Assembly: GCF_000143825.1 (NCBI RefSeq)
Contig: NZ_CM000961.1
Span: 2,191,448 to 2,255,447 of the forward strand
DNA: 64,000 nt
Source: Corynebacterium genitalium ATCC 33030
Lineage (GTDB): Bacteria > Actinomycetota > Actinomycetes > Mycobacteriales > Mycobacteriaceae
Direction: 5' to 3'
Shown: piece by piece, positions 55,210-62,925 of the stretch
How positions within the stretch are numbered: the first letter of the stretch is position 1
Layout: the number at the start of each line of letters is the position of its first letter
Made by a program: the position numbers and the translations under genes
Notes under the pieces: model-generated
The model's input: the letters and a program-made list of their open reading frames with translations, nothing else
Told to the model about the DNA's origin: nothing
Database searches by the model: none

Positions 55210-55920
55210 TTGAACTCTTCGAGCGCACGCCGCACCCACGGCAAGCACCGGAAGCAGACCCCTAACAAGGGCCGTGTCGCACTTGTCGCCCTGACCACGG
55301 GCGCAGTGACAACTGGCGGCGCTTCGGTAGCTACCGCGGCCAATAATGACCGCCTTGCCGATGCGCAGACTGCTTTTGACGGGATTGCCCCCGCCGAAGA
55401 GGCAGCTCCGCAGGAAGCACCGCAGATCCTGGCGATCAGCGAGTACAAGCCGGTGGACAATCTTTCTGAACAGCTGGGGAAGGCTGTTGAGTTCGCACAG
55501 GAGCGCAAGGCAGCAGACGAGGCTGCCCGCACACCGAAGTCCATGAAGCCGGCAGAGGGCACTTTCACCTCCGGTTTTGGTATGCGCTGGGGCGCGATGC
55601 ACAACGGCATCGACATCGCCAACGCCGTGGGCACCCCGATCATCGCTGTGGCTGATGCCGTGGTCATCGACTCCGGCCCGGCACAGGGTTACGGCAACTG
55701 GATCCGCCTGCGCCACGATGACGGCACCGTTTCCGTCTACGGCCACATGGAGACCCTCGACGTCGCCGTCGGTGAGCGCGTCAAGGCCGGTCAGAAGATC
55801 GCTGGCATGGGTAGCCGCGGCTTCTCCACCGGCTCCCACCTCCACTTTGAGGTCCACCCGGACGGCACCACCCCGGTCGACCCGGTGCCGTGGCTCGCAG
55901 CTCGCGGCATTACGGTTTAG
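55210..55920 (+). CDS. Secreted M23 (LytM-type) peptidoglycan endopeptidase
   Basis: 236 aa from a TTG at 55210, 6 nt after GAGG. A basic leader and hydrophobic segment (about 24-43, VALVALTTGAVTTGGASVATA) act as signal peptide. The C-terminal LytM domain has the zinc motifs MHNGIDIAN (HxxxD) and HLHFEVH (HxH), with TSGFGMRWG and YGHMETLDVAVGERVKAGQ. A paralogue follows 314 bp later. In corynebacteria such proteins take part in daughter-cell separation. A clear terminator follows. Confidence 0.92.
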   Translation: MNSSSARRTHGKHRKQTPNKGRVALVALTTGAVTTGGASVATAANNDRLADAQTAFDGIAPAEEAAPQEAPQILAISEYKPVDNLSEQLGKAVEFAQERKAADEAARTPKSMKPAEGTFTSGFGMRWGAMHNGIDIANAVGTPIIAVADAVVIDSGPAQGYGNWIRLRHDDGTVSVYGHMETLDVAVGERVKAGQKIAGMGSRGFSTGSHLHFEVHPDGTTPVDPVPWLAARGITV

Positions 55921-56234
55921 AACCTCCGTAGAACGCCCCCTCCTTATCGGGAAGGGGGCGTTTTTCGTTGCATGGTGGCGCTTCTGTTACAGGTTTCAAT
56001 CACGGAAAATCACCCCCGCCCGATACCCCCGCCTCAAAACTCACAGGTTTCACAATAGTCACAGAAGTTAACTACCGTATCCAGCGCGTTTCCGTGGGAT
56101 CCTTCCCCAACAGGAGCGAATTTGCACGTCAACGGCGGTGTCCAAGCATTGATCGGGGCTCCAGAGCCAGTTAGCATGTGGCGAGTTCAACGGACCATTC
56201 CATGCGTAGAGACGAAGAAGCAAAGAAGGATGCA
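55921..56234. other. Intergenic region between the two M23 genes
   Basis: 314 bp. After the terminator, the decamer ACAGGTTTCA occurs twice in direct orientation (55989-55998 and 56043-56052), followed by CACAATAGTCACAGAAGTTAAC and the presumed promoter of the second M23 gene. The repeats could be binding sites for an envelope regulator such as MtrA or GlxR, but neither consensus is matched well enough to name. No small gene is convincing. Confidence 0.5.
55933..55965 (+). terminator. Terminator after the first M23 gene
   Basis: ACGCCCCCT (55933-55941) pairs with AGGGGGCGT (55953-55961), 11-nt loop, then TTTT. It ends the first M23 transcript, so the second M23 gene needs its own promoter. 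Confidence 0.8.
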
Positions 56235-56912
56235 ATGAAACGACGCTTGATCGCCGCAGCGGTGGCCCTCACAACCCTGGCCGCCATCCCCGCGCACGCC
56301 ATCAACGTGTCTGTCGACGGCGAAGACGTCGACGGTCTCGCCCCCGCCCTGCCGTCCATCGGCATGGCCCTCGACGACATCCTGTCCCAGGGAGCCACGT
56401 TCTCTGCGGCCGGCTACAGCATCGTATACGACCCACGCGCGCTGCCGGAGTACGACGAGGAGGAAGCGACCGTAGAGGTCCCCACCACCTCCGTGACCCC
56501 GCAGGAGGGCACCGCGCCAAGCGGCCAGAAGGTCGTCCTTCCGGCAGAGGGCCGCTTCACCTCAGGCTACGGCCCGCGTTGGGGCCGCATGCACAACGGC
56601 ATCGACATCGCCAACGGCATCGGCACCCCGATCTACTCCGTCATGGACGGCACCGTGATCAACGCCGGCCCGGCACAGGGCTTCGGCAAGTGGGTCCGCG
56701 TGCGTCACGACGACGGCACCATCACCGTCTACGGCCACGTCCACTCCTTCAACGTGAGCGTTGGCCAGCGAGTGACCGCCGGCGAGCAAATCGCCGAGAT
56801 GGGCAACGAGGGCCAGTCCACCGGCCCACACCTGCACTTCGAAGTCCGTCCGGGCGGCGGCAACGCCATCGACCCGGTGCCGTGGCTCAAGGACCGCGGC
56901 ATTGAGATGTAG
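56235..56912 (+). CDS. Secreted M23 (LytM-type) peptidoglycan endopeptidase, second copy
   Basis: 225 aa. Signal peptide MKRRLIAAAVALTTLAAIPAHA, cleavage after AHA. A spacer of about 85 residues with acidic and Thr/Pro-rich parts is followed by the LytM domain: GRFTSGYGPRWGRMHNGIDIAN (HxxxD) and HLHFEVRPGG (HxH). The domain is very similar to the first copy while the N-terminal halves differ. ATG 56235 is preceded by GAAGGA; the longer frame has no signal-peptide logic. It is convergent with pcrA with adjacent stops. Confidence 0.92.
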   Translation: MKRRLIAAAVALTTLAAIPAHAINVSVDGEDVDGLAPALPSIGMALDDILSQGATFSAAGYSIVYDPRALPEYDEEEATVEVPTTSVTPQEGTAPSGQKVVLPAEGRFTSGYGPRWGRMHNGIDIANGIGTPIYSVMDGTVINAGPAQGFGKWVRVRHDDGTITVYGHVHSFNVSVGQRVTAGEQIAEMGNEGQSTGPHLHFEVRPGGGNAIDPVPWLKDRGIEM

Positions 56913-59207
56913 CTAGAGCTTTTCCATCGGCACACCGCCGATGAGCATCAGCCGCACGGTTCCGCTGGAACCGAAGTCGATGGTGACGGTCTCCCTGGCT
57001 CCGACACCATCGACACTCATGACCGTGCCCAGCCCGTACTTAGCGTGGTTGACGCGGTCGCCCTTAGCCAGGTGCAGATCCTTGTTCACAGGTGTGCGCT
57101 CGCGGCGCGGCATTGCACGCCGCGAAGGCGCGGGACTCCCCCACGCTTCGTTGGAGAAGGAGTACTCCGGTTCAACCCGGCGCCAGTCGAGGAGGTCTTC
57201 CGGGACCTCCGCGAGGAAGCGGCTGGCAGGGTTGTTCATCGGACTGCCCCACGAAGAGCGTGTCAGCGCGCGAGTCAGGTAGAGCCGCTCCCGGGCACGC
57301 GTGATGCCTACATAGGCGAGACGACGCTCCTCCGCGAGCTCAGCTGGATCGCCCATTGCCCGCATGTGCGGGAACTGGCCGTCCTCCCATCCGGTAACGA
57401 AGACGACCGGGAACTCCAGGCCCTTCGCCGTGTGCAAAGTCATCAGCGTGACCACGCCCTGACCCTCATCCGGGATCTGGTCCGCGTCTGCGACCAAGGA
57501 CACACGCTCCAGAAAGGCCTGCAAAGACCCCGGCTGGGCCTCACCGCTCTCCGGGTCCCACTCCTCGCCGTAGGCCATCTGGTTTGCCGCTTCAGAGGAG
57601 AACTCGCGCGCCACAGAGACCAACTCGTTGAGGTTGTCCAAACGCGCCCCGTCCTGCGGATCATTCGAAGCTTCCAACTCCGCCTTGTACCCAGTGACGT
57701 CGAGAATGCGCGTCACCAAAGCCCCCAAGTCGGGCATTCCGGTGACTTCGTTTCTCAGCTCCGGTAACTCGTCCCGCAGCCCTTGAATCATCTCGACAAA
57801 ACCGCCGATCGCGTTCTTCGCGCGGGGGCCTAGGGTGGGGATCTCTCCCGCTGCGCCGTCGATAAGCGCGCGCCCGAAACTCATCCCGTGATTGTCCGCG
57901 TGAAGCGCGACCATCGCCTGCGCTTTGTCGCCGATGGCGCGCTTGGGCACGTTGATGATGCGTCGCATGCTCACCGAATCATCCGGGTTGTCCAGAATGC
58001 GCAGGTACGCAACGATGTCTCGGATCTCGCGGCGCTCGTAAAAGCGCGTGCCGCCGACAACCTTGTACGGGACACCGGCGCGGATGAAAATATCCTCCAA
58101 CGCGCGAGACGAGTTGTTGGTGCGGTACATCACGGCAATGTCGCCATACTGCACTCCCCGATCAGTGAGCTCGTCGATCTCGGTGGAGACGAAACGAGCC
58201 TCATCGTGCTCATTGTCCGCGACGTAACCGACGATCTTCTCCCCTGTGCCCGTGTCAGTCCACAGCTTCTTCGGGCGACGGCCAGCATTCTGCGCGATTA
58301 CGGCATTCGCTGCGGCAAGGATGTTCTGCGTCGAGCGGTAGTTCTGCTCCAGCAGGATCGTCGTGGCGTTGGGGTAATCACGCTCGAACTCCTCAATGTT
58401 GCGGATCGTCGCGCCGCGGAAGGCGTAGATCGACTGATCCGAATCACCAACGACCGCCAGCTCCGGCGCATCAGGGCCATTGCCGACGAGGGTGTGGATC
58501 AGCTCGTACTGCGCGTGGTTGGTGTCCTGATACTCATCCACAAGCACGTGCCGGAAGCGGCGACGGTAGTACTCCACCACCTGCGGATGCTGCTTGAACA
58601 ACCCGACAACCTCGCCAATCAGATCGTCGAAGTCCACCGCATTGCCCTCCCGCAGCCGACGCTGGTACTGCGTGTACACCGCGGCCACGGTGACCTCGAA
58701 GGGGTTCTTCGTCGTCTGGGCGTTCGCAGCCGCCTCCTCCGGACCAATGAGCTCGTTTTTCAGGTTCGAGATCCCGTTGGCCAGCGTCCGCGCGGAGAAC
58801 TTCTTCAGGTCCAAGTTCATCTCTTTGGCGATCATGCCCAGCAAACGGCGCGAATCATCACCGTCATAAATGGTGAAGTTCGTGTTCAGCCCCGGCACCA
58901 GCTGCGCCTGCTGCCGCAGAATACGCACACACACAGAGTGGAACGTGGCCACCCACATTCGCTCCGCCTGCGGGCCGATGAGAGCACCCACGCGCTCCTT
59001 CATCTCGGCGGCGGCCTTATTGGTGAAGGTGATCGCCAGAATCTCCCACGGCGCCACCCCACGCTCCTGCAGCAGATACGCAATGCGCCGCGTCAGCACA
59101 GCCGTCTTGCCAGAGCCCGCGCCAGCGACAATGAGCAGCGGGCTGCCCGTGTGCTCCACGGCGGCCTTCTGCTGCGGATTCAACCCCAAAGTCAAGTCAG
59201 TTCCCAT
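56913..59207 (-). CDS. pcrA: ATP-dependent DNA helicase PcrA/UvrD1
   Basis: 764 aa SF1A helicase. Motif I is GAGSGKTAVL. Q-motif region LNPQQKAAVEH is at the N-terminus, motif II LVDEYQDTN, motif III VGDSDQSIYAFRGA, motif IV LEQNYRST, and motif VI VGITRARERLYL. The C-terminal PcrA-type Tudor-like region with GDRVNHAKYGLGTVMSVDGVG is kept. Start MGTDLTLGLNPQQ; the longer frame runs into the divergent chorismate mutase region. Confidence 0.95.
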   Translation of the reverse strand: MGTDLTLGLNPQQKAAVEHTGSPLLIVAGAGSGKTAVLTRRIAYLLQERGVAPWEILAITFTNKAAAEMKERVGALIGPQAERMWVATFHSVCVRILRQQAQLVPGLNTNFTIYDGDDSRRLLGMIAKEMNLDLKKFSARTLANGISNLKNELIGPEEAAANAQTTKNPFEVTVAAVYTQYQRRLREGNAVDFDDLIGEVVGLFKQHPQVVEYYRRRFRHVLVDEYQDTNHAQYELIHTLVGNGPDAPELAVVGDSDQSIYAFRGATIRNIEEFERDYPNATTILLEQNYRSTQNILAAANAVIAQNAGRRPKKLWTDTGTGEKIVGYVADNEHDEARFVSTEIDELTDRGVQYGDIAVMYRTNNSSRALEDIFIRAGVPYKVVGGTRFYERREIRDIVAYLRILDNPDDSVSMRRIINVPKRAIGDKAQAMVALHADNHGMSFGRALIDGAAGEIPTLGPRAKNAIGGFVEMIQGLRDELPELRNEVTGMPDLGALVTRILDVTGYKAELEASNDPQDGARLDNLNELVSVAREFSSEAANQMAYGEEWDPESGEAQPGSLQAFLERVSLVADADQIPDEGQGVVTLMTLHTAKGLEFPVVFVTGWEDGQFPHMRAMGDPAELAEERRLAYVGITRARERLYLTRALTRSSWGSPMNNPASRFLAEVPEDLLDWRRVEPEYSFSNEAWGSPAPSRRAMPRRERTPVNKDLHLAKGDRVNHAKYGLGTVMSVDGVGARETVTIDFGSSGTVRLMLIGGVPMEKL

Positions 59208-59277
59208 GATGGGTACAACCGTACTAGGCGGGTGTACCACACCTGTCCCGCAGCCGGTCATGGCAGAATAAAGCGCT

Positions 59278-59571
59278 ATGAGCGAGTTCGAGATCAGGCA
59301 TCCGTCGGGCACCGACGATCCGCTTTCCGACGCTGAAATTCAGCGCTACCGTCAAGAAATCGACCGACTCGACCGGCTGATCCTCGACTCCGTGAAGCGC
59401 CGCACCGAGATCTCCCAAGCGATCGGCAAAACCCGCATGGGTTCCGGCGGGACGCGGTTGGTGCACAACCGCGAGGTGGCCATCATCAACCAGTTCCGCG
59501 ACGAGCTAGGAGAAGAAGGCCCGAACCTGGCGGCGATCCTACTCAGGCTCGGGCGGGGCAAGTTGGGCTAA
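59278..59571 (+). CDS. Chorismate mutase, AroQ class
   Basis: 97 aa all-helical protein. SDAEIQRYRQEIDRLDRLILDSVKRRTEISQAIGKTRM carries the Arg and Lys residues that bind chorismate, as in the small intracellular mycobacterial enzyme (Rv0948c), which is activated by DAHP synthase. It converts chorismate to prephenate. Divergent from pcrA in the same arrangement as mycobacteria. The gap after its stop holds palindromic element copy 3. Confidence 0.92.
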   Translation: MSEFEIRHPSGTDDPLSDAEIQRYRQEIDRLDRLILDSVKRRTEISQAIGKTRMGSGGTRLVHNREVAIINQFRDELGEEGPNLAAILLRLGRGKLG

Positions 59572-59585
59572 GTTAGCGGGCGGCC

Positions 59586-59672
59586 TGGATATAGTTTGCA
59601 CCCGGCCCCTTCCGAGCTGACAAAACCGCAGGTCAGATTTAACTTCCACGGCAAGCGTGCAAACTATATCCA
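59586..59672. repeat. Palindromic element, copy 3 (left of the nuclease-fold gene)
   Basis: 87 bp with a perfect 16-bp inverted repeat: TGGATATAGTTTGCAC (59586-59601) and GTGCAAACTATATCCA (59657-59672). The interior contains GACAAAACCGCAGGTCAGA (59619-59637), shared at 17 of 19 positions with copy 4. The octamer GCAGGTCA is the reverse complement of the core of copies 1 and 2. Confidence 0.8.
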
Positions 59673-59735
59673 ACAAGGCCACACTGTTCGCGATTCAAGG
59701 GAACCGAACCACCCTTCCCGCAGTCTAAGAAGGGC

Positions 59736-60746
59736 ATGGGCTACACAAAACTTGCGTGCGTCGATCGGATGGCTATTTCCCGCCGAGTCCCCGGCACCCT
59801 CAACCGGACAGGCGGGGGAATTCAGGTTTCTTCCGGTTTCTTCGCGTCAGACTTCCCGGTTCGATCACCTGAACTTGCCCGGCACGATGCCCGATTCCAC
59901 CCCCACAACACCGCCTACCGAGTGCCTGCCGGTCTACGAGCTGTAGCCCACGCCCATGAGAACCCCAACTGCGTGGTCGCCGGTCTCAGCGCTCTCGCCC
60001 TGTTGGGTTTTCCCTACCTAGCCGACTCGTGCGACACCACGATGAACACACCGGTGGATCGGAGGGAAAGGGAATGGGGGCTGGTCAGGAGGCGTCGAAA
60101 AGCGAAGGGCACGTGGACCGTCATTTGGAACGGGCTAGAAATACCCGTCAGCGCACCAGCCGACGCTGTCGTTGAAGCTGTTCAAGATGTCCGCGCAGGG
60201 ATCCACTCATGGTCAAGCCCAGCATGGGTAGCTGACCCTATCGTCCTGTGGGCTGTCCAGCTAGTCGACGCCTCACGCCACCTACTTGGAGTAACCCCCG
60301 AATCCATCCTGGATGCCGCGCGCGGCCGAGTGGACAACCGATGGCTGCGCAACGTTCTCCAGCTCTCTAGCGCGCGGGCTGAATCGCCCAAAGAAACTGA
60401 GATGCGTCTCATGTGCACAGCGCTGACGGAAAAACCCAACCTCATTGGCGACACTGAATGGGCACAGGCCGCGCGGGAATTCGGATCACACGGGCTCGCC
60501 TTCACCGAGCAAGTCCCGCTTTACGACGGCCCACGCCTCATCACCACCTTCGACCTCGCCCTTACAGACCTCAAGATTGCCCTGATGTACGACGGCGAAC
60601 ACCACCTAGCTCGCGGCCAACGAGACACCGACTTCCGGATCAACCTGGAATGCCAGCTCATGGGATGGACCGTCGTGCGGATCTCAGCTGGGACGCTCTA
60701 CGACCTCCCCAGAATCCTCCTCGCGTTGCTCCGGGAAAGGGCCTAG
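59736..60746 (+). CDS. Putative nuclease: AbiEi-like N-terminus with DUF559/Vsr-like C-terminal domain
   Basis: 336 aa, no signal or membrane segment. The N-terminal 100 residues resemble the helical AbiEi-type region (AYRVPAGLRAVAHAHENPNCVVAGLSALALLGFPYL). The C-terminal 120 residues read like the DUF559/Vsr PD-(D/E)xK fold: an early Glu in KETEMRLM, Asp in TTFDLALTDLKIALMYDGEHHL with the Glu-x-His pair, then NLECQLMGWTVVRISAGTLYD. The middle is not recognised. ATG 59736 has AAGAAGG 4 nt upstream. The gene is a lone insertion between chorismate mutase and the haem oxygenase/pgi, genes that are otherwise neighbours in mycobacterial order, and it is flanked on both sides by related palindromes. 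DNA cleavage is inferred from fold motifs only. Confidence 0.72.
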   Translation: MGYTKLACVDRMAISRRVPGTLNRTGGGIQVSSGFFASDFPVRSPELARHDARFHPHNTAYRVPAGLRAVAHAHENPNCVVAGLSALALLGFPYLADSCDTTMNTPVDRREREWGLVRRRRKAKGTWTVIWNGLEIPVSAPADAVVEAVQDVRAGIHSWSSPAWVADPIVLWAVQLVDASRHLLGVTPESILDAARGRVDNRWLRNVLQLSSARAESPKETEMRLMCTALTEKPNLIGDTEWAQAAREFGSHGLAFTEQVPLYDGPRLITTFDLALTDLKIALMYDGEHHLARGQRDTDFRINLECQLMGWTVVRISAGTLYDLPRILLALLRERA

Positions 60747-60757
60747 AGGCGGCGTCA

Positions 60758-60842
60758 AGATATTGTTTGCATTCGCTCGTGACGGTCTGGACAAAACCCC
60801 AGTTCAGAATTGTTTGCCTGTGCAACTATGCAAACTAAATCT
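60758..60842. repeat. Palindromic element, copy 4 (right of the nuclease-fold gene)
   Basis: 85 bp. Arms AGATATTGTTTGCAT (60758-60772) and ATGCAAACTAAATCT (60828-60842) pair at 13 of 15 positions. The interior holds GACAAAACCCCAGTTCAGA (60790-60808). Same orientation as copy 3, with spacing from the left arm to the core of 32 versus 33 bp, and from the core to the right arm of 20 bp in both. Confidence 0.78.
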
Positions 60843-60849
60843 CGGGCCC

Positions 60850-61179
60850 CTAGTCCTCCTCGAGCGAGTCGAGCACGACCTCGAACTCGAGCAGTTCCGC
60901 ACCGGATGCGACAGGCTTGCGGGCCTCCCCGCCTTCCCGGCCCTCGCCGTGTGCGTGTGCAGAGCGGCCTTCCCCAGCCCACCAGTTGTTGTAGGACTCT
61001 TCATCCGCCCAGCGGGTGACCACGAAATAGCGCTCTTCCCCCTTGACGGGGCGGAGCAGCTGAAAGCCTTCGAAACCGGGCTGATTGTCAATGGCGTGTT
61101 TGCGGGCCTTGAAACGCTCCTCCAGGTGCTCGCCAGCGTCCTTAGGGACAGTGATTGCGTTGATCTTCACAATGCTCAT
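60850..61179 (-). CDS. MhuD-like haem-degrading monooxygenase
   Basis: 109 aa ABM-fold protein starting [12 protein letters not shown]. The match to M. tuberculosis MhuD runs through most of the chain ([34 protein letters not shown]). The three MhuD active-site residues fall at the same numbers: Asn7, Trp66 and His75. MhuD opens haem to mycobilin and iron without releasing CO. This numbering supports the start at 61179; an ATG three codons upstream would shift it. It is convergent with palindromic copy 4 and divergent from pgi. Confidence 0.85.
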   Translation of the reverse strand: MSIVKINAITVPKDAGEHLEERFKARKHAIDNQPGFEGFQLLRPVKGEERYFVVTRWADEESYNNWWAGEGRSAHAHGEGREGGEARKPVASGAELLEFEVVLDSLEED

Positions 61180-61241
61180 GCGGCCCATTATCCCCGAAAA
61201 TTAACCCCGAGAGCCCGGGATATTTCACTACCCTTGGGGCC

Positions 61242-62879
61242 ATGACCGACATCACCTCCACCGCTGCCTGGAACAACCTGCTCAAGCTTCACGCCGAGAA
61301 GAAGGCGACCACCCTGCGCGAACTGTTCGCCCACGATGACCACCGCGCTGAGACCTACACTTTTGACGCTGCTGGCCTGCACGTCGACCTGTCCAAGAAC
61401 CTCGTTGACGCCGACATTCTCGCCGCGCTCGTGGAGCTTGCCGAGGAGGCCGACCTGAAGGGTGCCACGGAGAAAATGTTCACCGGCGAGCGCATCAACT
61501 CCACTGAGGACCGTGCTGTGCTGCACACCGCGCTGCGCATCCCGGCGGAGCGGGATCTGAAAGTCGACGGCCAGGACGCTGCAGCAGACGTCCACGAAGT
61601 GCTGGGCCGGATGCGCGATTTCGCCTCCAAGCTGCGCTCGGGCGAGTGGCAGGGACACACCGGCCACACGATCAAGAAGGTGGTCAACATCGGTATCGGC
61701 GGCTCGGACCTGGGTCCCGCGATGGCGGCAAACGCGCTGCGCACGTACGCCACGGCGGGCATTACCGCCGAGTTCGTCTCTAACGTCGATCCAGCTGACA
61801 TGTCCCGGGTCCTCGATGAGGTCAATCCGGAGGAAACGCTGTTCATCGTTGCATCGAAGACCTTCACCACGCAGGAGACCCTGTCCAACGCGCATGCTGC
61901 GAAGCGTTGGCTGCTGGAGCAGTTCGACGGTGACCAGTCCGCCATCGCGAAGCACTTCGTAGCGGTGTCCACGAACGCGGAGAAGGTCGCCGAGTTCGGC
62001 ATCGACACTGACAACATGTTCCCGTTCTGGGACTGGGTCGGCGGCCGCTACTCGGTCGATTCTGCAATCGGTCTGTCGCTCATGGCGGTCATCGGCCCGC
62101 AGGACTTCATGCGTTTCCTCGAGGGCTTCCACGCGATGGACGAGCACTTCCGCACCACCCCGAACGAGCGCAACGTCCCGGCACTGATGGGCCTGCTCAA
62201 CGTCTGGTACCGCAACTTCTACGGCGCGCAGACCCACGCCGTGCTCCCCTACTCCGAGGACCTCTCCCGCTTCCCCGCCTACCTTCAGCAGCTCACCATG
62301 GAGAGCAACGGCAAGAGCACGCGTATCGACGGCTCCCCCGTCACCGTCGACACCGGCGAGATCTTCTGGGGAGAACCGGGCACGAACGGGCAGCACGCCT
62401 TTTACCAGCTCATCCACCAGGGAACGACGATGATCCCGGCGGACTTCATCGGCTTTGCCACCCCGAAGGAAGACCTGCCGACGGCCACCGGTGAAGGATC
62501 GATGCACGATCTGCTCATGGGGAATTTCTTCGCTCAAACCAAGGTGCTTGCTTTCGGGAGGACGCAGCAAGAGGTGGAGGCAAGTGGCGTCGATAAGCAG
62601 CTGGCGCCGCACAAGGTCATGCCGGGCAACCGCCCGACCACCACGATCCTCGCCCCAGAACTCACACCGCACGCGCTTGGCGCGCTCATCGCGCTGTACG
62701 AGCACATCACCTTCACCCAAGGCGTGATCTGGGGCATCAACTCCTTCGACCAGTGGGGTGTTGAGCTGGGCAAAGAGCAGGCCAACCAGCTGGCGGGCGC
62801 TGTCAGCGGCGAAGAAACACCCGACACCGGCGACGCTTCAACGGACGCGCTGATTCGCTGGTACCGCGAACAAAAGTAA
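61242..62879 (+). CDS. pgi: Glucose-6-phosphate isomerase
   Basis: 545 aa. [18 protein letters not shown], the SIS motif [31 protein letters not shown] and [16 protein letters not shown] with the catalytic His are all present, with a C-terminal QWGVELGK motif. Links glycolysis to the pentose-phosphate and gluconeogenic routes in which gapB and manA of this window act. Divergent from the MhuD-like gene with a 62-bp gap. Confidence 0.96.
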   Translation: MTDITSTAAWNNLLKLHAEKKATTLRELFAHDDHRAETYTFDAAGLHVDLSKNLVDADILAALVELAEEADLKGATEKMFTGERINSTEDRAVLHTALRIPAERDLKVDGQDAAADVHEVLGRMRDFASKLRSGEWQGHTGHTIKKVVNIGIGGSDLGPAMAANALRTYATAGITAEFVSNVDPADMSRVLDEVNPEETLFIVASKTFTTQETLSNAHAAKRWLLEQFDGDQSAIAKHFVAVSTNAEKVAEFGIDTDNMFPFWDWVGGRYSVDSAIGLSLMAVIGPQDFMRFLEGFHAMDEHFRTTPNERNVPALMGLLNVWYRNFYGAQTHAVLPYSEDLSRFPAYLQQLTMESNGKSTRIDGSPVTVDTGEIFWGEPGTNGQHAFYQLIHQGTTMIPADFIGFATPKEDLPTATGEGSMHDLLMGNFFAQTKVLAFGRTQQEVEASGVDKQLAPHKVMPGNRPTTTILAPELTPHALGALIALYEHITFTQGVIWGINSFDQWGVELGKEQANQLAGAVSGEETPDTGDASTDALIRWYREQK

Positions 62880-62925
62880 ATGAAATGCGGTTGATCGGCG
62901 CCGCCTGCGGTTATTCTTGACAACC

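Noticed and set aside
57888-59336. 482-codon plus-strand frame
   Set aside because: Antisense to the complete pcrA helicase gene and continuing into chorismate mutase in another frame.
61188-62720. 510-codon minus-strand frame
   Set aside because: Antisense to pgi, which is full-length with all motifs.
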